Below, in pieces: positions 26,245 to 34,553 of a DNA stretch of 64,000 nucleotides; the first letter of the stretch is position 1, and each line of letters begins with the position of its first letter. Position numbers and translations under genes: made by a program. The notes beneath the pieces were generated by a model, which was not told the origin of the DNA, ran no database searches, and saw only the letters and a program-made list of their open reading frames with translations. The stretch is from an uncultured SAR116 cluster alpha proteobacterium. GTDB taxonomy: Bacteria > Pseudomonadota > Alphaproteobacteria > Puniceispirillales > Marisalimonadaceae. The stretch covers positions 1 through 64,000 of the forward strand of contig CACIWG010000002.1 in NCBI GenBank assembly GCA_902590245.1. Reading direction: 5' to 3'.

Positions 26245-26825
26245 ATATTATTTTATTTGGTGCTCCTGGGGCAGGAAAAGGAACACAAGCAAATTTTTTA
26301 ATTAACGAATTTGATCTAATACAAATATCAACTGGAGATATGCTTAGAGAAGCAGTTAAACTTAAAACAGAATTAGGAAAGCAAGTTGAAACAATCATGG
26401 CTAATGGAGATTTGGTACCTGATAAAATTATTTTTTCTCTTATTAGTGATAGATTAAATAAAGAAGATATAAAAAAAGGCTTTATTTTTGACGGATTTCC
26501 AAGAAACTTGAAGCAAGCTCAAAAATTAGATGAAATCATCAATGATATGAATATTAAATTAGACTTTGTGTTTCATATAGATGTTGATGAAGAAATATTG
26601 ACAAGTAGAATCGAAAATAGAGCTAAGCAGGAAAAAATAACTAGAAAAGATGATACTTCGTCTATTTTGATTGAAAGACTAAAAGTCTTTAATAGAGAAA
26701 CTAAACCTGTTTTAGAATACTATTCCAATAAAAAAATTTTAAATGTTATAGATGGGATGGGAACAATCGAAGAAGTTTCATTAAACATTTCTATGATAAT
26801 TAAGAAAGACTTTAAGGTTGACTAG
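26241..26825 (+). CDS. adk: adenylate kinase
   Basis: A 194-residue kinase converting ATP and AMP to two ADP. It has the P-loop [11 protein letters not shown] at residues 7-17, the AMP site [10 protein letters not shown] (about residues 34-43) and [10 protein letters not shown] (about 84-93). It is the short type without a zinc-binding LID insertion, common in Alphaproteobacteria. The start overlaps the secY stop (ATGA), and its last codons carry the -35 element of the next operon. Confidence 0.97.
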   Translation: MNIILFGAPGAGKGTQANFLINEFDLIQISTGDMLREAVKLKTELGKQVETIMANGDLVPDKIIFSLISDRLNKEDIKKGFIFDGFPRNLKQAQKLDEIINDMNIKLDFVFHIDVDEEILTSRIENRAKQEKITRKDDTSSILIERLKVFNRETKPVLEYYSNKKILNVIDGMGTIEEVSLNISMIIKKDFKVD

Positions 26826-26845
26826 ATGATGTTAAAGTTTATAAT
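26818..26845 (+). promoter_or_regulatory. strong sigma70-like promoter of the alpha operon
   Basis: TTGACT at 26818-26823 and a perfect TATAAT at 26840-26845 are separated by 16 bases. The -35 box overlaps the last codons and stop of adk. Transcription would start near 26852, about 27 bases before rpsM, leaving a very short leader ending with TGGAGAG. Confidence 0.7.
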
Positions 26846-26878
26846 TCGCAAATCCCTATATTTTTATGGAGAGATCTA

Positions 26879-27247
26879 ATGGCAAGAATAGCTGGTATTA
26901 ATGTTCCAACCAATAAGAGAGTTGAAATTGCTCTAACATATATTCACGGAATTGGCTTAAGTTCTAGTAAGAAAATATGTGAGTTAGCTAATATTAAAGA
27001 TCAAACAAGAGTTAATAACTTGACTGAAAATGAATTGTCAAAAATCAGAGATATAATTGACAAAGATTTTTTAGTTGAAGGTGATTTAAGAAGAAAAAAA
27101 TCACTTGATATAAAAAGGTATCTTGATTTGGGGTGTTTAAGAGGTTTAAGACATAGAAAAAATTTACCGGTTAGAGGTCAAAGAACACATACGAATGCAA
27201 GAACAAGAAAAGGTCCAGCAAAAGCAATTGCTGGTAAAAAGAAATAA
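26879..27247 (+). CDS. rpsM: 30S ribosomal protein S13
   Basis: A 122-residue S13 starting [26 protein letters not shown] and ending with the basic [23 protein letters not shown] that contacts tRNA in the P site. It is first in the alpha operon behind the promoter at 26818. No rpmJ gene was seen between secY and rpsM. Confidence 0.98.
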   Translation: MARIAGINVPTNKRVEIALTYIHGIGLSSSKKICELANIKDQTRVNNLTENELSKIRDIIDKDFLVEGDLRRKKSLDIKRYLDLGCLRGLRHRKNLPVRGQRTHTNARTRKGPAKAIAGKKK

Positions 27248-27260
27248 TTAGAGGAAAATA

Positions 27261-27656
27261 ATGGTAAAAGAACCGTCGCAAAGTAAAGTTAAGAAAAAAG
27301 TAAAGAAAAATATTTCAAATGCAATTGCTCATGTAAATTCTTCATTTAATAACACATTAGTAACTATTACTGATTATCAAGGTAATACAATAGCTTGGTC
27401 TTCTTCTGGAAGTATGGGGTTTAAAGGATCGCGTAAATCAACCCCTTATGCAGCTCAATTAGCAGCAGAGGATGCTGGGAAAAAAGCATCTGAGCACGGT
27501 GTTAAGGTTGTAGACATAGAAGTTCAAGGCCCCGGATCTGGAAGAGAGTCTGCACTTCGAGCTCTTCAGATTGTAGGTTTTCAGGTGAATTCTATAAGAG
27601 ATGTTACCCCAATACCTCACAATGGATGCAGACCAAAAAAAAGACGAAGAGTATAG
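27261..27656 (+). CDS. rpsK: 30S ribosomal protein S11
   Basis: A 131-residue S11 with [20 protein letters not shown] near residues 23-42 and the signature [20 protein letters not shown] followed by [19 protein letters not shown]. It forms the 30S platform. It is 13 bases after rpsM. Confidence 0.98.
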   Translation: MVKEPSQSKVKKKVKKNISNAIAHVNSSFNNTLVTITDYQGNTIAWSSSGSMGFKGSRKSTPYAAQLAAEDAGKKASEHGVKVVDIEVQGPGSGRESALRALQIVGFQVNSIRDVTPIPHNGCRPKKRRRV

Positions 27657-27699
27657 ATAATACAATATAAATTAAACTTAAATTATTTATGGATAGAAA

Positions 27700-28719
27700 A
27701 TGATTGAAAAAAATTGGAAAGAATTAATAAAGCCAGCTAAATTAACTGTAAAACATATTGATGATAAAAAATCAAATGCAACTATTATAGCTGAGCCTAT
27801 TGAAAGAGGCTTTGGTGTTACAATTGGAAATGCTCTTAGAAGAATATTACTATCTTCATTACAAGGATCTGCTATAACTTCTATTCAGGTTCAAGGCGCT
27901 CTTCATGAATTCTCATCTTTGCCTGGAGTTAGAGAAGATTTAACTGACATGATTCTTAATATTAAAGGAATTAAAGTTAAGATGGAAGAAGAAGGACCTA
28001 AAAAAATATATTTAAATATTGAAGGACCCTTAACCGTTACAGCTAGTCATATTGAAGAAACATCAAATATAACTATAATGAACCCTGATCATGAAATATG
28101 TACTTTAGAAGAGGGTAACAAATTATCAATTGAATTTACTGTTGAAAATGGAAAAGGTTATGTTTCTGCTGGTGTGAACTTTATTGAAGATAAACCAATT
28201 GGATTAATACCAATCGATGCAATATTTAGCCCTATTGTAAAAGTTTCGTATGATGTTGATAATGCTAGAGTTGGTCAACAAACAGATTTTGACAAATTAC
28301 TAATTAATGTTGAAACAGATGGATCAGTTTCACCTGAAGATGCAGTTGCTTTTGCAGCTAGAATTATGCAAGACCAAATGCAGAATTTTATTAATTTTGA
28401 AGAACCAGAGGAAGAAGATGTAGCTCCAGAAGTTGATGATTTACCATTCAACAGAAATTTGTTGAGAAAAGTAGACGAACTTGAATTATCAGTTAGATCT
28501 GCAAATTGTTTAAAAAACGATAATATAGTATACATTGGTGACTTAGTTTTAAGAACAGAGCCAGAAATGTTAAGGACACCTAATTTTGGAAGAAAAAGTT
28601 TAAATGAGATACGAGAAGTTTTAAAAGTAATGGATCTTGAGTTAGGTATGATTATAGAAAATTGGCCGCCAGAAAATATTGAAGATCTTGCTAAAAAAAT
28701 TGAGGATCCATTTAATTAA
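27700..28719 (+). CDS. rpoA: DNA-directed RNA polymerase subunit alpha
   Basis: A 339-residue alpha subunit. The N-terminal assembly domain has [22 protein letters not shown] near residues 37-58. A linker rich in Glu follows, and the C-terminal domain has [21 protein letters not shown] near residues 285-305, which contacts upstream DNA and activators. With rpoB and rpoC this window encodes the whole core enzyme except omega. Confidence 0.98.
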   Translation: MIEKNWKELIKPAKLTVKHIDDKKSNATIIAEPIERGFGVTIGNALRRILLSSLQGSAITSIQVQGALHEFSSLPGVREDLTDMILNIKGIKVKMEEEGPKKIYLNIEGPLTVTASHIEETSNITIMNPDHEICTLEEGNKLSIEFTVENGKGYVSAGVNFIEDKPIGLIPIDAIFSPIVKVSYDVDNARVGQQTDFDKLLINVETDGSVSPEDAVAFAARIMQDQMQNFINFEEPEEEDVAPEVDDLPFNRNLLRKVDELELSVRSANCLKNDNIVYIGDLVLRTEPEMLRTPNFGRKSLNEIREVLKVMDLELGMIIENWPPENIEDLAKKIEDPFN

Positions 28720-28730
28720 AGGTAAATCTT

Positions 28731-29189
28731 ATGAAGCATAGAATAAAAGGAAAAAAACTTAATAGAACTTCTTCTCATAGAAAATCATTATTAAAAAATA
28801 TGTCACAAGCTTTAATAAAGCATGAACAAATTATTACAACTTTAGTAAAAGCAAAAACACTTAAGCCCTACTTTGATAAATTAATTACAATTGGTAAAAA
28901 GGGGAATCTTTCTGCAAGAAGGCAAGCTATTAGTAAGATAGGAGATACAATCCTTGTAGAAAAACTTTTTAGTACATTGGCAAAAAGATATGAAACAAGA
29001 AACGGTGGTTATTCGCGTGTTCTAAAAGCTGGATTTAGATATGGCGATGCTGCGCCTATGGCTGTCATTGAATTAGTTGATAGGGATGAAGAAGCTAGAG
29101 GAAAGGATAGTGGACCAACCCAAGAACAAAAAGATACTAATCAAAATGATGAAAACAAAGATCAAGGTGCTGCTGTAACTTCTGGCTAA
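28731..29189 (+). CDS. rplQ: 50S ribosomal protein L17 with acidic tail
   Basis: A 152-residue L17. The conserved core (residues 1 to about 118) begins [20 protein letters not shown] and includes [20 protein letters not shown]. The last 34 residues are a polar, acidic tail rich in Asp, Glu, Gln and Asn, beyond the usual end of the fold. It closes the ribosomal supercluster; the next gene starts 7 bases later, so the operon may continue. Confidence 0.96.
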   Translation: MKHRIKGKKLNRTSSHRKSLLKNMSQALIKHEQIITTLVKAKTLKPYFDKLITIGKKGNLSARRQAISKIGDTILVEKLFSTLAKRYETRNGGYSRVLKAGFRYGDAAPMAVIELVDRDEEARGKDSGPTQEQKDTNQNDENKDQGAAVTSG

Positions 29190-29196
29190 GTTAGCA

Positions 29197-30072
29197 ATGA
29201 ATTTTGACGGCTATTTTGGAATTGATTGGTCCGGTGATAAAAATAAATATCAAAAAGGAATCAAAGTAGCTTTTTTAGATAAGAAAAACGCTAACCCTTT
29301 AATAATTGAACCGCCTTATAATAAATATTGGGATAGATCTTCTTTAGTAGAATATTTACAAAAATTAAATTCAACAAAATGTTATTTAATTGGTTTTGAT
29401 TTTGCTTTTGCATATCCTTTTGAGGATTACAAAAATTACTTTATAGATTTTGAAAATTCGCCAAAGTCAGCAAAACAACTTTGGGATTTTATAGACTTTC
29501 ATAATTTAGTTAACTCTAATTATTATGGAGGTAACATATGGAAAAACAAAATAATAAGTGAATATTATAATTCACCGGTAAAAAAAGGTAAGAGATTTAA
29601 ATCAAGAAGAAGAATTACAGAGATATATGCCAAAAATATCTGTTTTCCTAGTCCAACATTTAATTGTGTAGGCCCTGGAGCAGTAGGAACAGGAAGTCTC
29701 GCTGGAATGAGAGTATTAAAAAAATTAAAGAATAAATTTAATATATGGCCATTTGATGATTTAAAAAATAATAGAAAAAGTGTAATAGTTGAGATTTTTC
29801 CAACATTATACTTTAGAAAACATTCAATTAAACCAAAAAAAAATACTGGTTATACTTTAAAACAAATAAATAATGCTTTAAAAAAATACGATTGCCTGCC
29901 TGTATCTAAAGACTTTAAAATGTTTGGTCCTGATCAAGATGAAGCAGATGCAATAATATCTGTGGCCGCCTTAAAATATTTTGCCAAAAATACAAAATAT
30001 TGGAAAACTCATAAAGCTGCAAAAAAAGAAGGCTGGATTTATGGAGTTAAATTTATTAGTGATAAAGTGTGA
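29197..30072 (+). CDS. DUF429 family protein (predicted RNase H-like fold)
   Basis: A 291-residue protein with GIDWSG near residue 8, the typical start of DUF429 proteins, which are predicted to have an RNase H-like fold. A later acidic pair in DQDEADAIISVAALKYF (about residues 248-264) would complete the metal site. A central FKSRRRITEIYAK and PGAVGTGSLAGM are also conserved-looking. Its substrate is unknown. It follows rplQ after 7 bases and overlaps the next gene by 4, so it may be expressed with the alpha operon. The family call is from motif recognition. Confidence 0.7.
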   Translation: MNFDGYFGIDWSGDKNKYQKGIKVAFLDKKNANPLIIEPPYNKYWDRSSLVEYLQKLNSTKCYLIGFDFAFAYPFEDYKNYFIDFENSPKSAKQLWDFIDFHNLVNSNYYGGNIWKNKIISEYYNSPVKKGKRFKSRRRITEIYAKNICFPSPTFNCVGPGAVGTGSLAGMRVLKKLKNKFNIWPFDDLKNNRKSVIVEIFPTLYFRKHSIKPKKNTGYTLKQINNALKKYDCLPVSKDFKMFGPDQDEADAIISVAALKYFAKNTKYWKTHKAAKKEGWIYGVKFISDKV

Positions 30073-31040
30073 AAAAATTAGAAAAATTTATAATACCTGA
30101 AAGCGAAGATAAATCACGTTTAGATAGATGTCTGAGAAGAAACTTAGGAGAAATAAATCAATCACTTTTAGAAAAATCGTTAAGAAATAAGTATATTTTA
30201 ATAAATGGAAAAAAGGCTAAAGCTTCTGACAAGATAGAAAAAGACCAAGTTATAACTTATGATGCATCGCTTTTTTTAAAAAGGAAAAAAGTATTTTCTA
30301 CAATAAGTAAAAATAAAATGTGTTTTTATTTAGATCTTTATAAAAAAATATTAATAAAAGAGAATATAAATTGGATTATTTTAAATAAACCAAACCAAAT
30401 TGCTGTTCAAGGAGGGACTGGTCAAAATAAAAATATAGATGAACTTTTAAGATCAATTTCAAATGATAACCAATATAAATTAGTTCATAGATTAGATAAG
30501 GACACATCTGGAATACTTGTAATTGCTAAAAATTTAAAAATGGCAAAGAGTTTTCAAGATTATTTTAAAAATAAAAGAATCATAAAACTTTATTTAGCCA
30601 TTATTTCACCCCCACCTTTAAAGAACAAAAAATATATCACTTCAAATATTGAAAAAAGTCATTTTTCGAATGTAAGAAAAATGATAACATCTGATTTTAA
30701 AGGTAAGTTTGCCAAAACTTATATGAAAACTTTAGTAAAAAATTCCAAATATGCACTAGCTTTATTGTACCCAATTACTGGAAGAACGCATCAATTAAGA
30801 GTACATATGAATTATGTTGGATGCTCAATAATTGGAGATAAGAAATATAAATTAAATGAAAACTATGTTGATAATGAAAATTTTCTTAAACTACATTCTT
30901 ATGTTATTAAATTTCCAAATGAAGACTTTATAAAAGCACCATTACCAGAACATTTTATTAATTTTATGAAAGAAAATAAATTAGATATTGATTTAGAGAA
31001 AATTGAAAAAGATTTTGAAAAGGAATTTAAATATGAATAA
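30069..31040 (+). CDS. rluC: RluC/RluD-type 23S rRNA pseudouridine synthase
   Basis: A 323-residue enzyme. It has an N-terminal S4 RNA-binding domain (about residues 15-65) and a catalytic domain with HRLDKDTSGILVIAK, where Asp143 is the expected nucleophile, and GRTHQLRVHMNYVGCSIIGDKKY. It isomerises uridines in 23S rRNA; RluC is favoured over RluD by overall order, not proven. The start is GTG overlapping the previous stop, and the 3' end overlaps the HAD gene by 8 bases. Confidence 0.85.
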   Translation: MKKLEKFIIPESEDKSRLDRCLRRNLGEINQSLLEKSLRNKYILINGKKAKASDKIEKDQVITYDASLFLKRKKVFSTISKNKMCFYLDLYKKILIKENINWIILNKPNQIAVQGGTGQNKNIDELLRSISNDNQYKLVHRLDKDTSGILVIAKNLKMAKSFQDYFKNKRIIKLYLAIISPPPLKNKKYITSNIEKSHFSNVRKMITSDFKGKFAKTYMKTLVKNSKYALALLYPITGRTHQLRVHMNYVGCSIIGDKKYKLNENYVDNENFLKLHSYVIKFPNEDFIKAPLPEHFINFMKENKLDIDLEKIEKDFEKEFKYE

Positions 31041-31695
31041 AAAGTTAATTTTGTTTGATTATGACGGAACAATTGTTGACTCTGCAAAAATGATTGTAAA
31101 AGGGGCAATTGAAGCATTTAGAATGTGTGGATTGCCAGATCCAGATCCTAATAAAGTTAGAGAAAATATTGGTAAACCTCTTGCCACTGCACTGGATGCT
31201 TATGCACCTAAAGGTTATGAAGTCAAGCCAGAAATGATCTCTAATGCATATAGAAAATGGTATGCAGAGCAAGGAAGATTAGGTTTACAAGATGAACCTT
31301 TATTTCCTGGAATGTTTGAACTTGTACATGATTTAAAAAATAATAAAGAATTTCATATTGGTGTTGCTACAAATAAATCTCGTATTGCTCTTAATAATGG
31401 TTTAAAAAAACATAACTTAAACAACATTTTTGATGTTACATTAACAATGGATGAAGCAAAGGCTAAACCTGATCCAGATATGGCTATACAAGCTATGTCA
31501 AAGTTAAATATGAAAAAAAAATCGACAATTATCGTTGGAGATACAATCAATGATATAGGTTTAGGTGTTAATGCTGGGATTAATTCAATCGGTGTAGCTT
31601 GGGGCTATAATAGCATTGAAATGCTTAGAAATGAAGGTGCTGATTTTATTATAAAAGATGCCGAAGAGTTATTTAACACAATAATTAATTTATAA
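31033..31695 (+). CDS. HAD-superfamily phosphatase (phosphoglycolate phosphatase-like)
   Basis: A 220-residue HAD hydrolase with motif I FDYDGTIVDSA (Asp9 and Asp11), motif II VATNKS near residue 115, and motif III/IV KPDPDM with VGDTINDIGLG. The cap inserted after motif I is of the Gph type. The ATG at 31033 places Asp9 correctly; an ATG at 31003 would add ten residues inside the upstream gene. In Alphaproteobacteria this gene commonly sits between rluC and the ATP12 gene, as here. The true substrate is not fixed by sequence. Confidence 0.85.
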   Translation: MNKKLILFDYDGTIVDSAKMIVKGAIEAFRMCGLPDPDPNKVRENIGKPLATALDAYAPKGYEVKPEMISNAYRKWYAEQGRLGLQDEPLFPGMFELVHDLKNNKEFHIGVATNKSRIALNNGLKKHNLNNIFDVTLTMDEAKAKPDPDMAIQAMSKLNMKKKSTIIVGDTINDIGLGVNAGINSIGVAWGYNSIEMLRNEGADFIIKDAEELFNTIINL

Positions 31696-31697
31696 AT

Positions 31698-32387
31698 ATG
31701 TGTTTAAAACCTAAATTAAAATGTTCAGATGGTTTTTTTAATTTATTTATTAATAATAAAGAAATTAAAACACCAGAAAAAGTATCATTTAATTTTAAAG
31801 AAAAAATTTTCCCTGATTTAATTTTGAAAGAAATTAAAAGATTTAAATTAAAAAAATTAAATCAATCTATTTATTATAATATTTTCTCTCTTGCTAAAGA
31901 TAAAATTCTAGTGAATAAACAAAAATATATTGCTGAAGTTTTGAAGTATATAAATACAGATCTTATTTGCTATTGGGAAAATAAACCAGATGATCTATAT
32001 GCTTTACAATTAGACAATTGGAATTCACAATTAAAAAAATTAAAAAAAGAAGAATTAGACTTTGATTATACTTTTAATATTATTCCAATTAAACAAAAAA
32101 AATCTTCAATAGAGTTGTTAAAAAATAAGTTAATTCAATTAGATGATATAATTTTATCCTGTTTGTTGATTGTTACAAAAACTACAAGTTCATTGCTCTT
32201 AAGTTACCTTTTTATAACTAATAGAATTAATCCAATAGATTTATACAAAAATGCTTATTTGCATGAAATATGGCAATCTAAAAAGTGGGGTATTGTTGAA
32301 GAAGAAAATGAAAAAAGAGAAAGTGATTTATTAATATTTAAAAAAATTTATAAATTAATAAAAATTAGTTATGAGCAAAAAAATTGA
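31698..32387 (+). CDS. ATP12 family F1-ATPase assembly chaperone
   Basis: A 229-residue protein resembling ATP12, which in mitochondria and Alphaproteobacteria helps assemble the alpha subunit of F1-ATPase. Family traits seen are FINNKEIKTPEK near residue 16, NTDLICYWENKPDDLYALQ (about residues 89-107), followed by a WNSQL segment, and a C-terminal helical part with HEIWQSKKWG. The conserved region is diverged and lysine-rich, as in other AT-rich genomes. Its end overlaps the next gene by 17 bases. Confidence 0.8.
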   Translation: MCLKPKLKCSDGFFNLFINNKEIKTPEKVSFNFKEKIFPDLILKEIKRFKLKKLNQSIYYNIFSLAKDKILVNKQKYIAEVLKYINTDLICYWENKPDDLYALQLDNWNSQLKKLKKEELDFDYTFNIIPIKQKKSSIELLKNKLIQLDDIILSCLLIVTKTTSSLLLSYLFITNRINPIDLYKNAYLHEIWQSKKWGIVEEENEKRESDLLIFKKIYKLIKISYEQKN

Positions 32388-32772
32388 CCCTAAAACTGAC
32401 CATTTTGAAATTGCAATAATTTTAAGTTATTTAAATTCAAATTCAAAAAAGATTTTCAACGAAATTATATTAGCAAAAAAAAATAATATGTGGGCTACAA
32501 TAATAGTATTTTCGCTAACAATTTTAGATAATATATTTCATCAAGATGATACAAACTATTTAGTTGAGGGTTTAGAATTAAATAAGATAAAATATTCAAA
32601 AGATATATCTTGGTTAAGAAAAAAAAGAAATGAAATTTTACATTATGAAAATAGTGATAATGATGAATCTATTAGATTTTTTAATGATGAAGATTTAAAA
32701 AAAGATTCGTTTAAGGCTTATAATATTTTATGTAAAAACTTAATCAAACTTCACAAAAGAAGTAAAATTTAA
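32371..32772 (+). CDS. small HEPN-like helical protein of unknown function
   Basis: A 133-residue, mostly helical protein with no firm family. Residues 84-92 read KKRNEILHY, containing the Arg-x4-His pattern (Arg86, Asn87, His91) typical of the HEPN domain of RNases and nucleotidyltransferase-linked toxins. No toxin or antitoxin partner is adjacent. It overlaps the ATP12 gene by 17 bases and the convergent lipB by 4. It could be a HEPN RNase or a structural HEPN relative; the call rests on one motif. Confidence 0.6.
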   Translation: MSKKIDPKTDHFEIAIILSYLNSNSKKIFNEIILAKKNNMWATIIVFSLTILDNIFHQDDTNYLVEGLELNKIKYSKDISWLRKKRNEILHYENSDNDESIRFFNDEDLKKDSFKAYNILCKNLIKLHKRSKI

Positions 32773-33401
32773 AAAAATAAAGAAAAATTTTCTTTTAATT
32801 TTTCATCGAATTCATTCAGTGAAATATTTCCCACTTCTTTTTCAATACTTGTTACAAAACCATTTTGAACTCCGCATGGAACAATTTCTTCAAATGACTT
32901 TAAATTTGGATTCACATTTATTGAAATGCCGTGCCAAGTAATCCAATGTGAAATACGAACACCTATAGATGCTATTTTAAAAAAAACATTATTTTTTTTT
33001 ACCCATACACCAGGGTTTCCTTTTTGGACAATAGCATTAATATTAAAAAAATTTAAAGTTAATATAATCCATTGTTCTAAATTATTAATATACTTTTTGA
33101 TATCTTTTTCTCTTTGTTTAAGATCTAGCATAATGTAAACTACTCGTTGACCTGGTCCATGCCAAGTCCACTGACCGCCCCTTCCAACATATCGAATTAA
33201 ATTTTTATTTTTGATATTTTGATCTATTTCTTTTGCAGAAGTACCAGCTGTAAAAATAGAATTATGTTCTAAAAACCACAAAATTTCCTTTGCTTGATTT
33301 TTTTTCATTTTATTAACGTGTGAGTTCATAAATTCAATTGCTGAATCATAATCAACCAAATTTTCTGAAATCTTAAATTCTACAATATTATCAATTTGCA
33401 T
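32769..33401 (-). CDS. lipB: lipoyl(octanoyl) transferase LipB
   Basis: A 210-residue octanoyltransferase that moves octanoate from acyl carrier protein to lipoyl domains of the 2-oxoacid dehydrogenases and the glycine cleavage system. The signature RGGQWTWHGPGQ is near residues 75-86, the catalytic lysine is in KIASIGVR and the cysteine in IVPCG. It converges with the upstream plus-strand operon with a 4-base overlap. LipA is not in the window. Confidence 0.95.
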   Translation of the reverse strand: MQIDNIVEFKISENLVDYDSAIEFMNSHVNKMKKNQAKEILWFLEHNSIFTAGTSAKEIDQNIKNKNLIRYVGRGGQWTWHGPGQRVVYIMLDLKQREKDIKKYINNLEQWIILTLNFFNINAIVQKGNPGVWVKKNNVFFKIASIGVRISHWITWHGISINVNPNLKSFEEIVPCGVQNGFVTSIEKEVGNISLNEFDEKLKENFSLFF

Positions 33402-33415
33402 AGTGATGTTATATG

Positions 33416-33443
33416 TTGATTTTTAAATTTTACAACATAAGAT
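33416..33443 (+). promoter_or_regulatory. possible promoter of tRNA-Leu
   Basis: TTGATT at 33416-33421 and TAAGAT at 33438-33443, 16 bases apart, end 10 bases before the mature tRNA 5' end. Each box matches the sigma70 consensus at 4/6 positions. The gene is divergent from lipB and needs its own promoter, which supports the call. Confidence 0.4.
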
Positions 33444-33453
33444 ACAAATTATT

Positions 33454-33540
33454 GCGGCTGTGGCGGAACTGGTAGACGCGCAGCGTTGAGGTCGCTGTGG
33501 AGTAAAATCCGTGGAAGTTCGAGTCTTCTCAGCCGCACCA
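33454..33540 (+). tRNA. tRNA-Leu (anticodon GAG)
   Basis: An 87-base tRNA including encoded CCA. The acceptor stem GCGGCTG (33454-33460) pairs with CAGCCGC (33530-33536), with A as discriminator. The anticodon stem CAGCG/CGCTG encloses TTGAGGT with GAG at 33488-33490, reading CUC/CUU codons. The long variable arm is that of a class II tRNA, and GTTCGAGTC forms the T arm. Confidence 0.97.
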
Positions 33541-33701
33541 TCACCTAAATCTAAGCAATTGATATGTAAGCATATTGTTTGAAACAGATGGATGGTGTGA
33601 AAGATTATGAGAAATATTTAGAAAATCAATAATTATTGTTTTTTTTCATAATTTTATTAAATTTATGTTAACTTTTATAAAGCGAACAACGGGGTTTTAT
33701 T

Positions 33702-34553
33702 ATGGAAATTTTACAATATATAACACCAATTATGCTGGTAGTAATTTTCTGTTTTTGGATAAAATGTCTTTTTTCAGATGGTTTTAGAAACTTTTTTTCA
33801 ATTCTTTGGAATAGCAAAACAGAAGGATTAAAATTTTTTAGTCCAATTCATAATGCAAAATTAATCTATCAAAATTATAAATCATTATTAATTGATTTGT
33901 CTCAATTTTGGAAAACTTTTGTTATGAACATTTTAATAGCATTCGTGTTATCAATAATTTGTAGCTTAGGTTCTGGTTATAAAGGTTTGCTTTATCTAAT
34001 TGAAGATAGTTTTGCTATAATGATTATCACTCTTATTTTAGCTTTTATATTTTTTCTACTAAAAAAATTATGGGTATTCAAAATCATATCATCAATATTT
34101 CTAGGTATTTTAAAATTGATTTTTAGACGTGAAACTTGGGAAGTTGCTAAAAGTGGATATAAAAGGGGAAGAAATTATTCTAAAGGCAGTAATCAATCTT
34201 TCTTTAAGAGCTACAAGACATCTGAAACTAAAGTACCGGCTAGGTCTTTTTTTAAAAAAGAAAAAACGAACAAAGTATCTGAACCAATTTATCAAACAGG
34301 AAATAATTCTAATTTTTCAAATGAAAATACATCTTCAAAAAAGGAAACTAATAATATGAAAACAGATAGTACACAAAGAAAATATTGTTACAATTGTGCA
34401 TTTTGGACTGGGCAAAGGTCGTTTAAAGATGTTACTGGTAATCTAATAGAATACAATGATACCCCAGCAAAGTGTGCTCCAAATGGTGGCATGCCAAATG
34501 CTAACATGAGTCCGAGAGCTACATGTGCTAAATTTTCTAAATTAGGTGGATAA
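33702..34553 (+). CDS. unknown inner-membrane protein with four-cysteine C-terminal domain
   Basis: A 283-residue protein not assigned to a named family. It has about four hydrophobic segments (residues 5-24, 72-92, 97-120, 124-143), then a long Lys/Ser/Asn-rich linker, then a compact C-terminal domain with Cys229, Cys232, Cys258 and Cys275 in the pattern YCYNCAFWTGQR and ATCAKF. The cysteine spacing could bind zinc or an iron-sulfur cluster, or form disulfides. It stands alone, 161 bases after tRNA-Leu, with a 600-base gap behind it. Confidence 0.7.
   Translation: MEILQYITPIMLVVIFCFWIKCLFSDGFRNFFSILWNSKTEGLKFFSPIHNAKLIYQNYKSLLIDLSQFWKTFVMNILIAFVLSIICSLGSGYKGLLYLIEDSFAIMIITLILAFIFFLLKKLWVFKIISSIFLGILKLIFRRETWEVAKSGYKRGRNYSKGSNQSFFKSYKTSETKVPARSFFKKEKTNKVSEPIYQTGNNSNFSNENTSSKKETNNMKTDSTQRKYCYNCAFWTGQRSFKDVTGNLIEYNDTPAKCAPNGGMPNANMSPRATCAKFSKLGG

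Noticed and set aside
33454..33540. tRNA-Leu as an integration site for a mobile island
   Set aside because: No integrase gene and no second copy of the tRNA 3' end were found downstream to 38500.
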